64,000 nt of DNA from Alphaproteobacteria bacterium. Its GTDB lineage: Bacteria > Pseudomonadota > Alphaproteobacteria > Reyranellales > Reyranellaceae. The position numbers were made by a program, and so were the translations under genes. The stretch is taken from positions 44,455 to 108,454 of the forward strand of contig JAHBYP010000008.1 in the NCBI GenBank assembly GCA_019635875.1. Reading direction: 5' to 3'. Within the stretch, counting starts at the first letter, position 1, and every line of letters starts with the position of its first letter. A model generated the notes under the pieces. It saw only the letters and a program-made list of their open reading frames with translations, was not told the origin of the DNA and made no database searches. Positions 1 to 10,509 of this stretch are shown here, piece after piece.

Positions 1-28
1 TGGTCAGCGCTCAAGGGAGGAGCCTTCG

Positions 29-1612
29 ATGTCCCGTACCCCGTTGTTTCGATTGATGCGTCGCGGCCTGATCGAGGCGGCGGTGGGCGAGCGCGCGCTG
101 TCGCGGCGCTCCTTCCTCAGGGGTGCGGGCGGGCTGGCGATCGCGGCCGGGCCGCTGGCGGCCTGTGCCGATGCGGAGCCGCCGCAGGCCGCGGCGGCAC
201 GCTACTCGGGCGAGCCGGTGATCGTGGTCGGCGCCGGGCTGGCGGGGCTGACGGCGGCCTACGAGCTGGGCAAACGCGGCGTGCCGGTGACGCTCTACGA
301 GGGCTCCTCGCGCATCGGCGGCCGCGTGTGGACGGCCGAGCGCTTCAACGCGGCGGGGCAGTTCGTCGAGCTGGGCGCCGAGCTGGTCGACAGCGACCAC
401 GAGGCGCTGCAGGGCGTCTGCAAGGAGCTCGGCGTCGCGCTGCAGAGCTTCGGCACGCCGGGCGCATGGCTCACCGAGAGCCTCTATGTCCACCAGGGGC
501 GCGTCTACAGCGGCACGGAGTTCAAGCGCGGGCTGGCGCCGCTGATGAGCGCCGCGCGGCGCGCGCAGCAGGAGATCGGCGGACCGACGCGCCGGCTCGA
601 CGTCACCTGGGCGACGCCGCGCGGCGCGGCACGCTTCGACCGCATGTCGCTCGCCGAGTATCTCGACAGCGTCCGCGAGCTGGAGCCCTGGGTGCGCGAC
701 ATGGTGCGCGTCAGCTATGTCGGCGAGATGGGCGACGAGGCCGACCGGCAATCGGCGCTCAACCTCATCCTGCTGGTCAACCCCGACAAGTCGAACCTGT
801 ACGGCGACAGCGACGAGGGCTGGCGCATCGCCGGCGGCGGCTCGAACCTGACGCGCGCGCTGCACCAGGCGATCGTCAAGCGCGCCGGCAGCGCCGCGGC
901 GGTGCGCACCGGCCACGTGCTGACGGCGATCCGCGAACGCGGCCAGGCGCTCGAGCTGGTGTTCGACCAGGGCGGCCGCACGGTCAGCGTGCCGGCGGCG
1001 CGCGTGGTGATGGCGATCCCCTTCACCACCCTGCGCCAGGTCGAGGGCGTCAAGGCGCTGCCGCTCAATCCGGTGAAGCAGCGCGCCATCGCCGAGTACC
1101 ATTTCGGCACCAATACCAAGTCGATGCTCGATTTCAGCTCGCGCATCTGGCGCACGCCGGGCGCGAAGCTGCCGGCCTTCACCGGCGGCATCACCACCGA
1201 CTCGGCACACCAGGGCTTCTGGGAGACCAGCCGCAGCCAGGACGGCGCCAACGGCATCCTCACCAATTTCCTCGGCGGCGAGGCCGGGCGCAATTTCGAC
1301 GGCAGGGGCCGTTCGGCGGTCGACTATCTCGGCGGCCTCGATCCGCGCATCCGCGCCGAGTTTACCGGACGGCAGCGCTTCATGAACTGGAGCCGGCATC
1401 GCTTCGCGCTGGGCTCCTACTCCTGCCAGAAGCCCGGCCATTACGTGGGCTTCTTCGGCATGGAGGGCCAGCCCGAGCTGGGCGGCCGCCTGCTCTTCGC
1501 CGGCGAGCACACCAGCACCGACTACACGGGCTTCATGAACGGCGCCGTCGAAAGCGGCCTGCGCGTGGCCAACGAGATCACCGGCGCGCGGCGCGTGGCG
1601 CGGGCGGCGTGA
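29..1612 (+). CDS. Tat-exported FAD-dependent amine oxidase (flavin monoamine oxidase family)
   Basis: A 527-residue protein. The N-terminus has a twin-arginine signal (SRRSFLRG, residues 25-32) and a hydrophobic stretch ending in LAAC at Cys46, which fits a lipobox, so a Tat-exported lipoprotein is likely. The FAD dinucleotide-binding motif GAGLAGLTAAYEL follows at about residues 67-79. The C-terminus has the family's flavin-contacting segment (LLFAGEHTSTDYTGFMNGA). Family members oxidise primary or secondary amines to aldehydes or imines with release of H2O2; the substrate cannot be read from sequence. The start is supported by GGGAGGAG about 7 nt upstream. It appears monocistronic: the next gene is about 100 bp away and unrelated. 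Confidence 0.9.
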   Translation: MSRTPLFRLMRRGLIEAAVGERALSRRSFLRGAGGLAIAAGPLAACADAEPPQAAAARYSGEPVIVVGAGLAGLTAAYELGKRGVPVTLYEGSSRIGGRVWTAERFNAAGQFVELGAELVDSDHEALQGVCKELGVALQSFGTPGAWLTESLYVHQGRVYSGTEFKRGLAPLMSAARRAQQEIGGPTRRLDVTWATPRGAARFDRMSLAEYLDSVRELEPWVRDMVRVSYVGEMGDEADRQSALNLILLVNPDKSNLYGDSDEGWRIAGGGSNLTRALHQAIVKRAGSAAAVRTGHVLTAIRERGQALELVFDQGGRTVSVPAARVVMAIPFTTLRQVEGVKALPLNPVKQRAIAEYHFGTNTKSMLDFSSRIWRTPGAKLPAFTGGITTDSAHQGFWETSRSQDGANGILTNFLGGEAGRNFDGRGRSAVDYLGGLDPRIRAEFTGRQRFMNWSRHRFALGSYSCQKPGHYVGFFGMEGQPELGGRLLFAGEHTSTDYTGFMNGAVESGLRVANEITGARRVARAA

Positions 1613-1711
1613 GCCATCGTCACCGCGGATCCATCACAGGAAAATGCGTAGCTCGCCACTCAGGCTCCGCGCTTGAAATGTTAATTTATACGTATTATCT
1701 AGGAGACGTTG

Positions 1712-1903
1712 ATGAAACGGATGAGCAGCCGGGAAGCGATCAAGACCATTGAGGCGATCGGCTGGCAGCTCAATCGCGTAAAGGGCGACCACCACATCTT
1801 CACCCACCCGACGCGCAGCGGCGTCGTGGTGGTACCGCATCCGAAGAAGACACTGCCGACGGGCACGCTTCACAACATCCTCAAGACCGCCGGCGTCATC
1901 TAG
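1712..1903 (+). CDS. hicA: HicA-type mRNA interferase toxin
   Basis: A 63-residue basic protein, the usual HicA size. It has a double-stranded-RNA-binding-like fold signature: an N-terminal helix (SSREAIKTIEAIGW), then KGDHHIFTHP with the catalytic His, and a C-terminal LPTGTLHNILKTAGV. ATG 1712 is preferred over TTG 1709 because AGGAG (1701-1705) sits 6 nt before it. HicA toxins cut mRNA and are neutralised by HicB, which is encoded directly downstream here after a 29-bp gap. The short region upstream (about 1680-1700) is AT-rich compared with its surroundings and probably holds the promoter. Confidence 0.85.
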   Translation: MKRMSSREAIKTIEAIGWQLNRVKGDHHIFTHPTRSGVVVVPHPKKTLPTGTLHNILKTAGVI

Positions 1904-1932
1904 CCGGCGCCGGACGCCAAGGAGGGCGGACG

Positions 1933-2376
1933 ATGGCCAGGGGTTACTACGGGTTGATCAAGCGAGACGCGGCGACCAAGCAATACGAGGTCGAGTTTCC
2001 CGACTTGCCCGGCTGTGTGACGGTGGCCGACAGCTTCGTCGAGGCCGGCGAGAGCGCTGTAGACGCGCTTGCGGGATGGATCGAGGCTGCGCTCGACACC
2101 GGTCAGGAGATTCCGCCGCCGACCGACATCCAGCCCGCCTTCAAGCGGGCAAGGGGCGCCTCTCTGGTGTGGGTGCCCGCGCCGCCGATCAAGACAAAAG
2201 CGGTGCCGGTGACGATCAGCCTGCGGGAGCATCTCCTCGAGAAGATCGATCGCGCCGCCGCCGACGAGGGAATGACGCGCTCGAGCTTCATCACCTTTCA
2301 CGCCCTGCAGGCTGCGGGCCAGAAGGCCTGGGCAAGAAAGGTCAAGTCGACAGGTCGGCGGCGGTCGGCAGCATAG
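1933..2376 (+). CDS. hicB: HicB-type antitoxin
   Basis: A 147-residue protein partnered with the upstream HicA gene. The N-terminal half is the partially degraded RNase H-like HicB domain (YYGLIKRD..., VEFPDLPGCVTVADSFVEAGESAVDAL). The C-terminal half (about residues 92-125, VTISLREHLLEKIDRAAADEGMTRSSF) resembles a ribbon-helix-helix DNA-binding segment, so the protein probably both blocks HicA and represses its own operon. The start ATG follows AAGGAGGGCGG. Toxin-first order is typical of hicAB. Confidence 0.85.
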   Translation: MARGYYGLIKRDAATKQYEVEFPDLPGCVTVADSFVEAGESAVDALAGWIEAALDTGQEIPPPTDIQPAFKRARGASLVWVPAPPIKTKAVPVTISLREHLLEKIDRAAADEGMTRSSFITFHALQAAGQKAWARKVKSTGRRRSAA

Positions 2377-2485
2377 CCTACGCGGAACGCCACAGGGCCG
2401 GGGAAGTCTGCGTCCGGTTGCCGGTGCCGGGGCGTACCGCCTATGGTGACCGGCAATTCACGCCGTCCGTCTCCGAGGAAACGTC

Positions 2486-4276
<1,791 letters not shown>

Positions 4277-4292
4277 GAGGAAGATCGTCGCA

Positions 4293-4553
4293 ATGCCAAC
4301 GATTAGCGCCTTTTTCGGAATCCTTATCCGGATGTATTATCGGGACCACGCTCCGCCGCACTTTCACGCTGTTTACGGCGAGCAGGAAGCGACTATCGAC
4401 ATCGAGACGCTCGATGTCCTGGAGGGGCGCCTGTCCCGTCGAGCGCTTGAGTTGGTGCTCGACTGGGCTGAGCTGCACCAAGACGAACTGCGTGAAAACT
4501 GGCATCGTGCTCGCGCCCATGAAGCGCTGAAGAACGTTGCCCCACTGGAGTAA
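4293..4553 (+). CDS. DUF4160-family small protein
   Basis: An 86-residue protein with the DUF4160 pattern: PTISAFFGILIRMYYRDHAPPHFHAVYGEQEATIDIETLD, with a conserved YxxDHxPPHFH core and a C-terminal WAELHQDELRENW helix. This family is commonly encoded directly before a DUF2442 gene, as here (the gap is 4 bp). The pairing looks like a toxin-antitoxin or RNA/DNA-binding module, but the function is not established from sequence. It lies only 16 bp after the acyl-CoA dehydrogenase and could be co-transcribed with it. Confidence 0.75.
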   Translation: MPTISAFFGILIRMYYRDHAPPHFHAVYGEQEATIDIETLDVLEGRLSRRALELVLDWAELHQDELRENWHRARAHEALKNVAPLE

Positions 4554-4557
4554 GTTC

Positions 4558-4812
4558 ATGCTGCCGAAGGTCGTTGAGGTGTCGGCCATGCCGGAGCGGC
4601 GCCTCAATGTGCGCTTCTCCGACGGCGTGGCCGGTATCGTCGAAATCGATCAAAGAAGTCTCTACGGCGTCTTCGCGCCGCTAAGCGATCCCGACTTTTT
4701 CGCTCAAGCCTACGTCGATCATGGCGCGGTCACTTGGCCGAATGGCGCCGATCTGGCACCTGACGCCATGCACCATGCGCTACGCGGATCGGGCTTCTGG
4801 CTCGTCCAGTGA
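4558..4812 (+). CDS. DUF2442-family small protein
   Basis: An 84-residue protein with the DUF2442 pattern: LPKVVEVSAMPERRLNVRFSDGVAGIVEID, followed by the YVDHGAVTWPNGADLAPDAMH segment typical of the C-terminal strand/turn. It follows the DUF4160 gene by 4 bp. ATG 4558 is chosen because an upstream in-frame TTG (4537) would overlap the previous gene and lacks a better ribosome site. Together the two genes form a compact two-gene cassette. Its 3' end nearly touches the P450 start (1 bp apart). Confidence 0.75.
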   Translation: MLPKVVEVSAMPERRLNVRFSDGVAGIVEIDQRSLYGVFAPLSDPDFFAQAYVDHGAVTWPNGADLAPDAMHHALRGSGFWLVQ

Positions 4813-4813
4813 G

Positions 4814-6055
4814 ATGGGCGGCGCGGGTCTGATCGAGCTGCCCGAAGATGAAGCGCGCGACGCCGCTTCGCGCTTCGATCTGGCGCGGCTCGAGCCCTCG
4901 TTCCTCGACGACCCTTTCCCGGTCTATCACGCGCTGCGCCGCTTCGCGCCGGTGAAGCGGCTGCCCGACGGCTCGGTGTTCGTCTCGCGCTACGCCGACG
5001 CCGCGCTGTGCTACCGCGACGCCGCGATGAGCTCGGACAAGCGGCCGGAGTTCGCCGCCAAGTACGGCGAGGGCACGCCGCTCTATCGCCATCACACCAC
5101 CAGCCTGGTGTTCAACGACGCGCCGCTGCACACCCGCGTGCGCCGCCTGCTGGCCGCGGCCTTCACGCCGCGCGCGCTCAAGGCGATGGAACCGCGTGTC
5201 GTGGCGCTGGTCGACGGGCTGCTCGATCGAGCCGCCGAGGCGCGCGCGATCGATCTGATCGAGGATTTCGCCTTCGCCCTGCCGGTCGAGGTGGTCTGCG
5301 TGATGCTCGGCGTGCCGGCGGCGGATCGCGGGCCGTTCCGCCGCTATTCGCTGGCGATCCTCGGTGCGCTCGAGCCCACCGTGCCCGAGGACAGGATGCG
5401 CGCCGGCCACGAGGCGGTGCGCGAGTTCGCGACCTATCTTGAGTCGCTGGTCGCCGAGCGGCGCAAGCGGCCGGCCGACGACGAGGACGTGCTCGGCGCC
5501 CTGATCCATGGCGAGGTCGAGGGCGAGCGGCTGACGGGCGAGGAGCTGGTGCAGAACTGCATCTTCCTGCTCAACGCCGGCCACGAGACCACGACCAACC
5601 TCGTGGGCAACACCGTCGACGCCCTGCTGCGCTTTCCTGACCAGATGGCGCGGCTGCGCGAGGATCCGTCGCTGATCCGCGGCTGCATCGAGGAAGGCCT
5701 GCGCTTCGAAAGCTCCAACCAGCTCGGCAATCGCAAGCTCACCCGCCCGCTGGACATCGCCGGGCAGCGGCTCGACGCCGGCACCTACATCCATATCGGC
5801 ATCGGCGCCGCCAACCGCGATCCGGCCGAGTTCCCCGACCCCGACCGCTTCGACATCGGCCGCACGCCCAACCGCCACCTCGCCTTCGGCTCGGGCATCC
5901 ATATGTGCCTGGGTGCCACGCTGGCGCGGATGGAGGGCACCATCGCCATCGCCCGGCTGCTGGAGCGCTTCCCCGGGCTGCGACAGAATGGCAGGCCGGT
6001 TCGCGGTGGACGTGCCCGCTTCCGGGGATTTGCCTCCTATCCAGTGATGATATGA
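4814..6055 (+). CDS. Bacterial class I cytochrome P450
   Basis: A 413-residue soluble P450. The I-helix oxygen-activation motif is AGHETTTN, the K-helix ExxR is in EEGLRFES, and the heme-binding loop is AFGSGIHMCLGATLAR with the axial Cys. ATG 4814 is preferred: a longer reading from 4721 would overlap the whole DUF2442 C-terminus. The frame opens 1 bp after the previous stop, suggesting coupling. No ferredoxin or reductase gene is nearby, so redox partners would be supplied from elsewhere. The substrate is unknown. Confidence 0.92.
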   Translation: MGGAGLIELPEDEARDAASRFDLARLEPSFLDDPFPVYHALRRFAPVKRLPDGSVFVSRYADAALCYRDAAMSSDKRPEFAAKYGEGTPLYRHHTTSLVFNDAPLHTRVRRLLAAAFTPRALKAMEPRVVALVDGLLDRAAEARAIDLIEDFAFALPVEVVCVMLGVPAADRGPFRRYSLAILGALEPTVPEDRMRAGHEAVREFATYLESLVAERRKRPADDEDVLGALIHGEVEGERLTGEELVQNCIFLLNAGHETTTNLVGNTVDALLRFPDQMARLREDPSLIRGCIEEGLRFESSNQLGNRKLTRPLDIAGQRLDAGTYIHIGIGAANRDPAEFPDPDRFDIGRTPNRHLAFGSGIHMCLGATLARMEGTIAIARLLERFPGLRQNGRPVRGGRARFRGFASYPVMI

Positions 6056-6112
6056 CTAATTCCTAGTCAATTGTTCACATTGTGGCCGGCGTTCCGAGCT
6101 CTGGAACCGTCA

Positions 6113-6134
6113 GTGGCGCATTTCTGAGCGCCAC
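6113..6134 (+). promoter_or_regulatory. Inverted repeat upstream of urtA (possible NtrC-type enhancer)
   Basis: GTGGCGC (6113-6119) and GCGCCAC (6128-6134) form a perfect 7-bp inverted repeat with an 8-nt spacer, about 84 bp before the -24 element of the urtA promoter. Another repeat, GTTCC-N7-GGAAC, lies at 6091-6107. The placement suits an enhancer-binding protein such as NtrC. The assignment is inference, because the arms do not match the enteric NtrC consensus closely. Confidence 0.35.
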
Positions 6135-6217
6135 ATCCCGGGCTGCCCGGAGATGAATCGAAATCCGGCAATCGCCTGCCGAAAAAAGGGGCGGGCTGCC
6201 TGTTCTCCCCAACCGAC

Positions 6218-6233
6218 TGGCCCGAGTCTTGCT
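6218..6233 (+). promoter_or_regulatory. Sigma-54 (-24/-12) promoter for urtABCDE
   Basis: TGGCCCGAGTCTTGCT matches the sigma-54 consensus TGGCACG-N4-TTGCW at all but one fixed position, with the required GG-N10-GC spacing (GG 6219-6220, GC 6231-6232). It lies 66 bp before the urtA start, in an intergenic space of about 240 bp. Nitrogen-limitation control through NtrC/sigma-54 is well established for urea transporters in other proteobacteria. Confidence 0.65.
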
Positions 6234-6298
6234 CTCCCCTACCCGGCGTGTGGGCGACGCCCATGGGGGGCGTGCCGCGGCACGGGGAGACTACAAGC

Positions 6299-7576
6299 AT
6301 GAAGAAGCTGTCGATGCTGGCGGGTGCCGCGACCGTGGCTGGCGCGATCGCCGCCTGGTCGTTCGGCGCGGTGGCGCAGCAACCGCCGATCAAGGTCGGC
6401 GTGCTGCACTCGCTGTCGGGAACCATGGCGATCTCGGAGACCACGCTGAAGGACACCGTCCTGATGATGGTCGACGACATCAACAAGAAGGGTGGCCTGC
6501 TCGGCCGCCGCGTCGAAGCGGTGGTCGTCGACCCGGCCTCGAACTGGCCGCTGTTCGCCGAGAAGGCCCGCGAGCTGATCCAGAAGGAGAAGGTCGACGT
6601 CGTGTTCGGCTGCTGGACCTCGGTGAGCCGCAAGTCGGTGCTGCCGGTGTTCGAGGAGCTCAACGGCCTGCTGTTCTACCCCGTGCAGTACGAGGGCGAG
6701 GAGAGCTCGCGCAACGTCTTCTACACCGGCGCCGCGCCCAACCAGCAGGCGATCCCGGCGGTCGAGTACCTGATGAGCAAGGAAGGCGGCGAGGTGAAGC
6801 GCTGGGTCCTGGCCGGCACCGACTACGTCTATCCGCGCACGACCAACAAGATCCTCGAGGCCTTCCTGAAAGCCAAGGGCGTGAAGCAGGAAGACATCAT
6901 GATCAACTACACGCCGTTCGGTCACGCCGACTGGCAGACGATCGTGGCGGACATCAAGAAGTTCGCCTCGGCCGGCAAGAAGACCGCCGTGGTCTCGACC
7001 ATCAACGGCGACGCCAACGTGCCGTTCTACAAGGAGCTGGCCAACGCCGGCATCAAGGCCAAGGACGTGCCCGTGGTGGCCTTCTCGGTCGGCGAGGAGG
7101 AGCTCGCCGGCATCGACACCCGCAACCTCGTCGGCCATCTGGCGGCGTGGAACTACTTCCAGTCGGTGAAGAGCCCGGTCAACGACGCCTTCATCAAGCA
7201 GTGGAAGGCCTTCATCAAGAACGACAAGCGCGTCACCAACGATCCGATGGAAGCCACCTATATCGGCTTCAAGATGTGGGTCCAGGCCGTCCAGCAGGCC
7301 GGCACGACCAACGTCGACGCGGTGCGCCAGGCGCTCTACGGCCAGAAGGTCATGGCGCCGGGCGGCTTCGAGTCGGTGATGAACACCAACCACCACCTGT
7401 CGAAGCCGGTGCTGATCGGCGAGATCCAGGCCAACGGCCAGTTCGAGATCGTCTGGCAGACCAAGGGCCCGGTGAAGGCCGACGCCTGGTCGAAGTACAT
7501 CCCGGAGAGCGCCAAGCTCACCGCCGACTGGACCTATCCCTGGGTCTGCGGCAACTGCGAGAAGCCGAAGTACTAG
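6299..7576 (+). CDS. urtA: Urea ABC transporter, substrate-binding protein UrtA
   Basis: A 425-residue periplasmic binding protein with a Sec signal peptide (MKKLSMLAGAATVAGAIAAWSFGAVAQ, residues 1-27). The mature part begins PPIKVGVLHSLSGTMAISE and carries UrtA hallmarks: GCWTSVSRKSVLPVFEELNGLLFYP and QYEGEESSRNVFYTGAAPNQQ. ATG 6299 is chosen because it starts the signal peptide and follows GGGGAGA; a perfect palindrome CGTGCCGCGGCACG (6271-6284) lies just before the ribosome site. It is the first gene of urtABCDE, which imports urea for use as nitrogen. No urease genes are in the window. Confidence 0.95.
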   Translation: MKKLSMLAGAATVAGAIAAWSFGAVAQQPPIKVGVLHSLSGTMAISETTLKDTVLMMVDDINKKGGLLGRRVEAVVVDPASNWPLFAEKARELIQKEKVDVVFGCWTSVSRKSVLPVFEELNGLLFYPVQYEGEESSRNVFYTGAAPNQQAIPAVEYLMSKEGGEVKRWVLAGTDYVYPRTTNKILEAFLKAKGVKQEDIMINYTPFGHADWQTIVADIKKFASAGKKTAVVSTINGDANVPFYKELANAGIKAKDVPVVAFSVGEEELAGIDTRNLVGHLAAWNYFQSVKSPVNDAFIKQWKAFIKNDKRVTNDPMEATYIGFKMWVQAVQQAGTTNVDAVRQALYGQKVMAPGGFESVMNTNHHLSKPVLIGEIQANGQFEIVWQTKGPVKADAWSKYIPESAKLTADWTYPWVCGNCEKPKY

Positions 7577-7645
7577 TCCGCTAAGCGTTCAGTAGTCTGG
7601 GGTCGCTCCGAGTCCAACCGGCGCGACCCGCTTTTTCCGCGAGCC

Positions 7646-7670
7646 GCCGTCCCGCCTGGCGCGGGACGGC
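7646..7670 (+). terminator. Intercistronic hairpin between urtA and urtB
   Basis: GCCGTCCCGC (7646-7655) pairs perfectly with GCGGGACGGC (7661-7670) around a 5-nt loop. There is no T-tract. Such hairpins between a binding-protein gene and its permease genes usually stabilise the upstream mRNA or attenuate transcription, giving more binding protein than channel. Confidence 0.55.
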
Positions 7671-7709
7671 AGGCCAGCCAAGCAAACCAAGATCCCAAGG
7701 AATCGTGCG

Positions 7710-9335
7710 ATGTCGTGGCTGATGGTGCGCCTGCGCGCCGTGGCTGTGGCGGTGGGGGTCGCGCTGGCAGCGACGGCGCTCGTGTCCCCGGCCTGCGCGC
7801 AGCAATTCGACGAGCTGATCAAAAGGCTCGCCTCCGACGATTTCGGCGAGAAGCTCGAGGCCGCCGAGAAGCTCGGCGCGCTGGGCGACGGCCGCGCGGT
7901 GCCGGCGCTGAAGGCGCTGAGCGACGGCAATCTCTATGTCCGCAAGGCCGACGGCGCCGCCCTGATCGCCGACGGCAGCCGCTATTTCGAGGCGGTCGGC
8001 GGCAAGGCGCTGGGCGAGCTGCCGGCCGACGACGTCGAGAAGGTGCGCGCCAACAACCGGCTGCGCGGCGTGATCTCGGCCTCGCTGTCCAAGCTCTCGC
8101 TGTTCAGCGACGATCGCGCCACCCGCCTGGCCGCCGCACGCGAGGCCTTCAAGAGCCCGACGCCGGAGACCGCCGAGGCGCTGGAGCGCGCGCTCAAGAG
8201 CGAGCGCGATCCCGAGGTGCTGGCGGCCATCCGCTTCAGCCTCAACGCCACCAAGGTCAGTGCCGGCCCGCCCGAGGAGCGCGTCAAGGCGATCGCCGCG
8301 CTGGCCGGCACCGCCGATCCGCAGGTCAAGAACCTGCTGTCCGGCGTCAGCAACGACAGGGACGCGCCGGAAGAGGTGCGCAAGGCGGCCGCCGAGGCGC
8401 TGGCCTCGATCGAGCGCACCCTGGCGGTCATCGGCGTCGCCGAGAACGTCTTCCAGGGCATCAGCCTGGGCTCGGTGCTGCTGCTCGCCGCCGTGGGCCT
8501 GGCCATCACCTTCGGCGTGATGGGCGTGATCAACATGGCGCATGGCGAGATGATCATGCTGGGCGCCTACACCGCCTTCACGGTGCAGATCGTCTGCCGC
8601 GCCCTGCTGCCGCGCGAGCTGGTCGGCTTCTACCTGGTGATCTCGGTGCCGATCGCCTTCGTCGTCGCCGGCGCCGTCGGCATCCTGATCGAGCGCACGG
8701 TGATCCGCTTCCTCTACGGCCGGCCGCTCGACACCATGCTGGCGACCTGGGGGCTCAGTCTCATCCTGCAGCAGGCGGTGCGTTCGATCTTCGACGCACA
8801 GAACAAGGAGGTCGCCAACCCGGCCTGGATGACCGGCGGCTTCGAGCTGATCCCCGGCTTCTTCATCGCCTGGAACCGGCTCTACATCATCGTCTTCTGC
8901 CTGATGGTGCTGCTGGCCATCGTCGCGCTGCTGCGCCGGACCAGCTTCGGGCTGCACATGCGCGCGGTGACGCAGAACCGCGACATGGCCGCGGCGATGG
9001 GCATTCCGACGGCGCGCATCGACGCGCTGACCTTCGGCCTGGGCTCGGGGCTGGCCGGCATCGCCGGCGTGGCGCTCAGCCAGGTCGGCAATGTCAGCCC
9101 CAACCTCGGCACGATCTACATCGTCGACTCCTTCCTCGTCGTGGTGTTCGGCGGCGTCGGCAACCTCTTGGGCACGCTGGTGGGCGCGCTGTCGCTGGGC
9201 ATCATCAACAAGCTGCTCGAGCCGGTGGCCGGCGCGGTGCTCGGCAAGGTCGCCGTGCTGGTCTTCATCATCCTCTTCATCCAGCGGCGCCCGCGCGGTC
9301 TCTTCGCGCTCAAGGGCCGCGCGGCCGATTCGTGA
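7710..9335 (+). CDS. urtB: Urea ABC transporter permease UrtB
   Basis: A 541-residue protein with a signal peptide and a ~220-residue periplasmic helical region (charged, HEAT-like, residues ~28-240), as is usual for UrtB. It is followed by a LivH-type permease domain of about eight membrane segments: ISLGSVLLLAAVGLAITFGVMGVINMAHGE, then the GIPTARIDALTFGLGSGLAGIAGV coupling region, and a basic C-terminus. It pairs with UrtC to form the urea channel. The gap from urtA is 133 bp and contains a hairpin; the urtC start is 10 bp downstream. Confidence 0.94.
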   Translation: MSWLMVRLRAVAVAVGVALAATALVSPACAQQFDELIKRLASDDFGEKLEAAEKLGALGDGRAVPALKALSDGNLYVRKADGAALIADGSRYFEAVGGKALGELPADDVEKVRANNRLRGVISASLSKLSLFSDDRATRLAAAREAFKSPTPETAEALERALKSERDPEVLAAIRFSLNATKVSAGPPEERVKAIAALAGTADPQVKNLLSGVSNDRDAPEEVRKAAAEALASIERTLAVIGVAENVFQGISLGSVLLLAAVGLAITFGVMGVINMAHGEMIMLGAYTAFTVQIVCRALLPRELVGFYLVISVPIAFVVAGAVGILIERTVIRFLYGRPLDTMLATWGLSLILQQAVRSIFDAQNKEVANPAWMTGGFELIPGFFIAWNRLYIIVFCLMVLLAIVALLRRTSFGLHMRAVTQNRDMAAAMGIPTARIDALTFGLGSGLAGIAGVALSQVGNVSPNLGTIYIVDSFLVVVFGGVGNLLGTLVGALSLGIINKLLEPVAGAVLGKVAVLVFIILFIQRRPRGLFALKGRAADS

Positions 9336-9345
9336 GGAGGCGGCG

Positions 9346-10509
9346 ATGACCGACACCACCGCCACCCTGGCAGGCGCGCCGCGCCGCTCGCTGCTCACGC
9401 CGCAAGGCTGGATCGTCTTCCTCGCCTTCGGCTTCGCGCTTGTCGTGCTGCTGCCGATCCTCAACCGCGTGGTCGCCACCGGCTCGTTCGCGCATGTGCC
9501 GGACTACCTGATCCCGCTGATCGGCAAGTACTGCACCTACGCCATGCTGGCGCTGGCGATGGACCTGATCTGGGGCTACGCCGGAATCCTCAGCCTCGGC
9601 CAGGGCGCCTTCTTCGCGCTCGGCGGCTACTGCATGGGCATGTACCTGATGCGCCAGATCGGCGATCGCGGCGTCTACAAGAACGCGGTGCTGCCGGACT
9701 TCATGGTGTTCCTGAACTGGAAGGAGCTGCCCTGGTACTGGCACGGCTTCGACATGTTCTGGTTCGCCGTCATCATGGTCGTGCTGGTGCCCGGCCTGCT
9801 GGCGCTGATCGTCGGCTGGCTCACCTTCCGCAGCCGCGTCACCGGCGTGTATCTGTCGATCATCACCCAGGCGATGACCTTCGCCCTGCTGCTGGCCTTC
9901 TTCCGCAACAACATGGGCTTCGGCGGCAACAACGGGCTGACCGACTTCAAGGACATCCTCGGCTTCCCGGTGCAGGCGCAGTCGACGCGCGTCGGCCTGC
10001 TGATCGCCTCGGCCGTCGGGCTGGGCGCCACCTTCCTGATCTGCCGCTGGATCGTGAACTCCAAGCTCGGCCGCGTGCTGCTGGCGGTGCGCGATGCCGA
10101 GAGCCGGGTGCGCTTCCTGGGATACTCGGTGACCGGCGCCAAGCTCTTCGTCTTCGTCGTCGCCGCCATGCTATCGGGCGTCGCCGGCGCGCTCTACGTG
10201 CCGCAGGTCGGCATCATCAATCCCGGCGAGTTCTCGCCCGCGGCGTCCATCGAGATCGCGCTGTGGGTCGCGGTCGGCGGCCGCGGCACCCTGGCCGGCG
10301 CGGTGATCGGCGCCTTCCTGGTCAATATCGCCAAGACCTGGCTGACCGGCGCGGCGCCCGAGGTCTGGCTGTTCTTCCTCGGCCTGCTGTTCATCGTCGT
10401 CACCCTGCTCTTCCCGCGCGGCGTGGTCGGCCTGGTCGCCGACCAGCGCGAGCGCTGGCGCGCGCGCGCGGCGGCACGACAGGCTCAGGCGGCGGAGGCC
10501 GCGACGTGA
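9346..10509 (+). CDS. urtC: Urea ABC transporter permease UrtC
   Basis: A 387-residue LivM-type permease. Membrane segments begin near residue 20; the NMA/YAGILSLGQGAFFALGGYCMGMYL signature lies around residues 69-92, and the C-terminal domain has GRGTLAGAVIGAFLVN. ATG 9346 follows GAGGAGGCG. It forms the second half of the membrane channel with UrtB. Its stop TGA overlaps the GTG start of urtD, which indicates translational coupling. Confidence 0.94.
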   Translation: MTDTTATLAGAPRRSLLTPQGWIVFLAFGFALVVLLPILNRVVATGSFAHVPDYLIPLIGKYCTYAMLALAMDLIWGYAGILSLGQGAFFALGGYCMGMYLMRQIGDRGVYKNAVLPDFMVFLNWKELPWYWHGFDMFWFAVIMVVLVPGLLALIVGWLTFRSRVTGVYLSIITQAMTFALLLAFFRNNMGFGGNNGLTDFKDILGFPVQAQSTRVGLLIASAVGLGATFLICRWIVNSKLGRVLLAVRDAESRVRFLGYSVTGAKLFVFVVAAMLSGVAGALYVPQVGIINPGEFSPAASIEIALWVAVGGRGTLAGAVIGAFLVNIAKTWLTGAAPEVWLFFLGLLFIVVTLLFPRGVVGLVADQRERWRARAAARQAQAAEAAT

